Shown here: one piece after another, positions 61,860 to 64,000 of the stretch | Numbering within the stretch: the first letter of the stretch is position 1 | Layout: each line of letters begins with the position of its first letter | Assembly: GCA_958296025.1 (NCBI GenBank) | Contig: OY282430.1 | Location: 3,462,477 to 3,526,476, forward strand | Direction of reading: 5' to 3' | Length of the DNA stretch: 64,000 bases | From: an uncultured Pseudomonadales bacterium | GTDB lineage: Bacteria; Pseudomonadota; Gammaproteobacteria; Pseudomonadales; Azotimanducaceae | Made by a program: the position numbers and the translations under genes | Notes under the pieces: model-generated | Databases searched by the model: none | What the model saw: only the letters and a program-made list of their open reading frames with translations | What the model was told of the DNA's origin: nothing

Positions 61860-61986
61860 ACGGCGCCGCCTAGGCAGACGGTCTGTAATGCGTTGCCTTG
61901 CGCAAGTGCCGGCGGCCTTCAGCGACAGCTTCTGACTGCCCCGCCCGCAGGAAACCGAGCAAACACACCAAGGGAGGAACCACGCC

Positions 61987-62640
61987 ATGCATTCTCATCG
62001 ATCTCGATCAACGCCCCGTCCGCCCACCAGGTCCATGCCAACCCATGCTGGCTGCCTGTTGCTGGCCGGGTGCTGCCTTGCCGGCAGCGCCGCGGCGCTT
62101 GCTGCCGAAGCGGGGGCTGGGCAAGGCGCCGAAGCGGCGGTGCGCGAGGTTGTCGAGCTCTACGCCCAAGGCACCTACGAAGGAGACGCCGCAAAGCTCA
62201 ATCGGTCCTTCCATCCCAAGGCGGTGATGAACGGCTACTTGAACGGCCAACCGCTGCTGGCGACGCCGGAGCCCTTCATTGAGGAAATGCGCAAGGCCCC
62301 GCTGCAGGACGCCGGGGCGCCCTACCGCTGGCGGATCACCGACGTGCAGGTGGCCGGCAAAGTGGCCAGCGCGACGCTCAAGGAAACCGGCTTCCCCGAC
62401 CGCAGCGGCTTCATCAACTATTTTCACTTGATCGACGACGGCGGCGGCTGGCGGATCATCAGCAAGCTGTTCGCGCAAATTTCCCCACACGACAAGTCGC
62501 TGCTGGAGGCGGCTGGGCTGCCCTACTCCGACGGCCATATCAAGACGCATTTCAGCAGGGGCCACGAAGCGCGAGCTCGCTGCCAAGCCGCGGCGAGTGG
62601 GCCGACTTCAACCAGGAATTCAAGGCCCTTGCCGAGATAA
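61987..62640 (+). CDS. Exported NTF2-like (lumazine-binding-type) protein
   Basis: 217 residues. A signal peptide (CLLLAGCCLAGSAAALAAEAG) is followed by an NTF2-like fold with EAAVREVVELYAQGTYEGDAAKLNRSFHPKAVMNGYLNGQ and ETGFPDRSGFINYFHLIDDGGGWRIISKLF, the pattern of putative lumazine-binding/DUF4440-like proteins. The function of this group is not established. After HDKSLLEAAGLPYSD the frame becomes low-quality (Arg/Ala-rich tail), while another frame looks protein-like, so the natural C-terminus may lie near residue 180 or be frameshifted. Confidence 0.75.
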   Translation: MHSHRSRSTPRPPTRSMPTHAGCLLLAGCCLAGSAAALAAEAGAGQGAEAAVREVVELYAQGTYEGDAAKLNRSFHPKAVMNGYLNGQPLLATPEPFIEEMRKAPLQDAGAPYRWRITDVQVAGKVASATLKETGFPDRSGFINYFHLIDDGGGWRIISKLFAQISPHDKSLLEAAGLPYSDGHIKTHFSRGHEARARCQAAASGPTSTRNSRPLPR

Positions 62641-62678
62641 GCCCCGCCTTCCGGGAATGGCTGGCGACATTGCCATAA
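62520..62678 (+). other. Protein-like tail in an alternative frame
   Basis: In the frame one base before that of the NTF2-like gene, the sequence reads EWADFNQEFKALAEISPAFREW and ends LATLP at a TAA (62676-62678). The composition is that of a real protein end and unlike the Arg-rich overlapping tail. It may be the end of a different gene fused by deletion, or the proper continuation after a frameshift. Confidence 0.35.
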
Positions 62679-62749
62679 ATCCCACCGCGGGGGAGTTTGC
62701 GGGTCCGCAGGGCTCCGGCTGAGGATGCGCCTCCCTTCCCGCCGTTTGC

Positions 62750-63943
62750 TCAGATCGGGTTGCGCACCAGGAGCTGGCGGGCGATGATGATGCGCTGCAT
62801 CTCGTTGGTGCCCTCGCCGATGCACAGCAGGGGCGCATCCCGGTAAAGGCGCTCAATGGGGTACTCCTTGGAGTAGCCGTAAGCACCGTGGATGCGCATG
62901 GCTTCGGCGGCGTTCTCGAAGGCGCTTTCCGAGGCGAAGTACTTGGCCATGCCGGCTTCCATGTCACAGCGCTCCCCTGCGTCGTAGGCGCGAGCGGCGT
63001 CCAGGGTCAGCAGTTCGGCAGCCCGGGTGCGGGTGGCCATCTCCCCCAGCTTCAGTTGAATGGCTTGGTGCTGGCCGATGGGTTTGCCGAACGTCCGCCG
63101 CTGCTGCGCATAGGCGGCGGCCTCCTGCAGGGCGCGACGGGCGACGCCCACGCCACGGGCGGCCACGTTGATGCGCCCCAACTCCAACCCGCCTACGGCC
63201 ATGTAGAAGCCCCGGCCGGGCACGCCGCCGATCAGGTGCCGCTTCGCGTCCAGCCGGTAGTCCTCAAAAATCAGTTCGGCGGAGTCGATGCCCTTATAGC
63301 CTAACTTCTCCAGCTTGCGGCCGGTGCGAAAGCCGGGATGGACCTGTCCGCTGTCCGGGTCCACTTTGGCGGCGATGAACATGGACATGCCCTTGCGCGG
63401 CGGCGAGGCGTCCGGGTCCGTCTTCACCAGCAAGGCGCAGGCGCCGCCTTCAATGCCGTTGGAGATCCAGGTCTTGGTGCCGTTGATGACGTAGTCATCC
63501 CCGTCGGCAGCGGCCCGGGTGCGGATGCCCTGCAGGTCGGTGCCGGCGCCCGGCTCGGTCAGCGCCAAGGCGCCGCGAATCTCCCCGGTGACGAACATCG
63601 GCAGCCAATACGCCTTCTGCTCCTCGGTGCCATACTGCTCCACCAACCGCGCCATCATCAGGTGCGAGTTAAAGATGCCCGTCAAGGACATCCAGACCTC
63701 GGAGATGAGGGCGACGATCCGGCTGTACACCGCAGCGCTTAAGCCCAGACCCCCATATTCCGGCCCCACGGTGGCGCCGAAAAGCCCCATCTCCCGCATC
63801 TGCTCCACCATTTCATGGGGATAGACATCATCATGCTCCATCTCCATGACATGGGGCCGCACGTCCCTGTCCAGCCACTTGGCGATGGCGTCCAGCATGA
63901 CCTCCTCTTCGGCATCTCCTCCGCTTTGCATGGGTGTGCTCAT
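62750..63943 (-). CDS. Acyl-CoA dehydrogenase
   Basis: 397-residue flavoprotein of the acyl-CoA dehydrogenase family, catalysing the first alpha,beta-desaturation step of fatty-acid or branched acyl-CoA degradation. The N-terminal helical domain has MREMGLFGATVGPEYGGLGLS; the FAD signature is ALTEPGAGTDLQGIRT; GTKTWISNGIEG follows. The C-terminal domain has RRTFGKPIGQHQAIQLKLGEMATRT and the end motif LCIGEGTNEMQRIIIARQLL, with the family's catalytic-Glu region. Chain specificity cannot be assigned; short or branched chain would fit the propionyl-CoA theme. An electron-transfer flavoprotein is not in view. Confidence 0.93.
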   Translation of the reverse strand: MSTPMQSGGDAEEEVMLDAIAKWLDRDVRPHVMEMEHDDVYPHEMVEQMREMGLFGATVGPEYGGLGLSAAVYSRIVALISEVWMSLTGIFNSHLMMARLVEQYGTEEQKAYWLPMFVTGEIRGALALTEPGAGTDLQGIRTRAAADGDDYVINGTKTWISNGIEGGACALLVKTDPDASPPRKGMSMFIAAKVDPDSGQVHPGFRTGRKLEKLGYKGIDSAELIFEDYRLDAKRHLIGGVPGRGFYMAVGGLELGRINVAARGVGVARRALQEAAAYAQQRRTFGKPIGQHQAIQLKLGEMATRTRAAELLTLDAARAYDAGERCDMEAGMAKYFASESAFENAAEAMRIHGAYGYSKEYPIERLYRDAPLLCIGEGTNEMQRIIIARQLLVRNPI

Positions 63944-64000
63944 TGATCTCTCCCACTTAGGGTTTCTACGGGTTCGAATGAGGCGGGCCCCCGCTGCCGT

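Overview
The window reads as a chromosomal segment of a GC-rich gammaproteobacterium. Two conserved gene blocks support this. One is infC-rpmI-rplT-pheS-pheT-ihfA-merR-tRNA-Pro on the minus strand. The other is fmdB-aspS-yebC-ruvC-ruvA-ruvB-tolQ-tolR-tolA-tolB-pal-cpoB on the plus strand. Three intact TonB-dependent receptors, a CYP153-type P450, exported lipoprotein enzymes and propionyl-CoA genes suggest a free-living or host-associated heterotroph, possibly marine. No genus can be named from the sequence alone.

Layout. 1-1365: 3' part of an IS110-type transposase beside mmsA. 1366-8763: mmsA, tRNA-Pro(GGG) and the translation/IHF block, with infC probably starting at an AUC codon. 9051-17450: DUF3604 lipoprotein, tRNA-Val(GAC), MsbA-like ABC exporter, a DUF1640 coiled-coil protein with 33-bp repeats, prpE, arsC, a TlpA-like thioredoxin and methylmalonyl-CoA epimerase. 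17577-19800: a small island-like insert between 53-bp direct repeats. It holds a winged-helix gene, a tRNA-Arg(UCG)-like gene carrying a 34-nt hairpin at position 37/38, a frameshifted AbiEii-type nucleotidyltransferase and an unknown partner gene. 19810-31728: proS, then the aspS/ruv/tol-pal block. 31839-35086: a TonB receptor and tRNA-Lys(TTT).

35148-37282 is a complete insertion sequence with 19-bp perfect terminal inverted repeats and a 7-bp target duplication. It carries a D12-class adenine methyltransferase translationally coupled to a DDE transposase. 37495-44328: a bacterial voltage-gated channel with a TLEDWTD filter, an alpha/beta hydrolase with a Cys nucleophile, a polyprenyl-phosphate-type glycosyltransferase, CYP153, a second DUF1640 repeat protein and a benzoylformate-decarboxylase-like ThDP enzyme. 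44368-50027: a subtilase with a separately encoded propeptide-like protein, a GlxA-type regulator and a decayed stretch with truncated genes.

50361-60821 is a 10.5-kb co-directional cluster: TonB receptor, YtcJ-like amidohydrolase lipoprotein, PQQ dehydrogenase lipoprotein, TonB receptor, exported carboxylesterase. It looks like a self-contained outer-membrane uptake and periplasmic degradation system for an unknown organic substrate. The window ends with an exported isoaspartyl methyltransferase, an NTF2-like protein and an acyl-CoA dehydrogenase.

Functional themes. mmsA, prpE and the epimerase all feed or process propionyl-CoA/methylmalonyl-CoA. The tol-pal genes build the cell-envelope constriction machine next to Holliday-junction processing genes. 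No CRISPR array, rRNA or prophage was seen.
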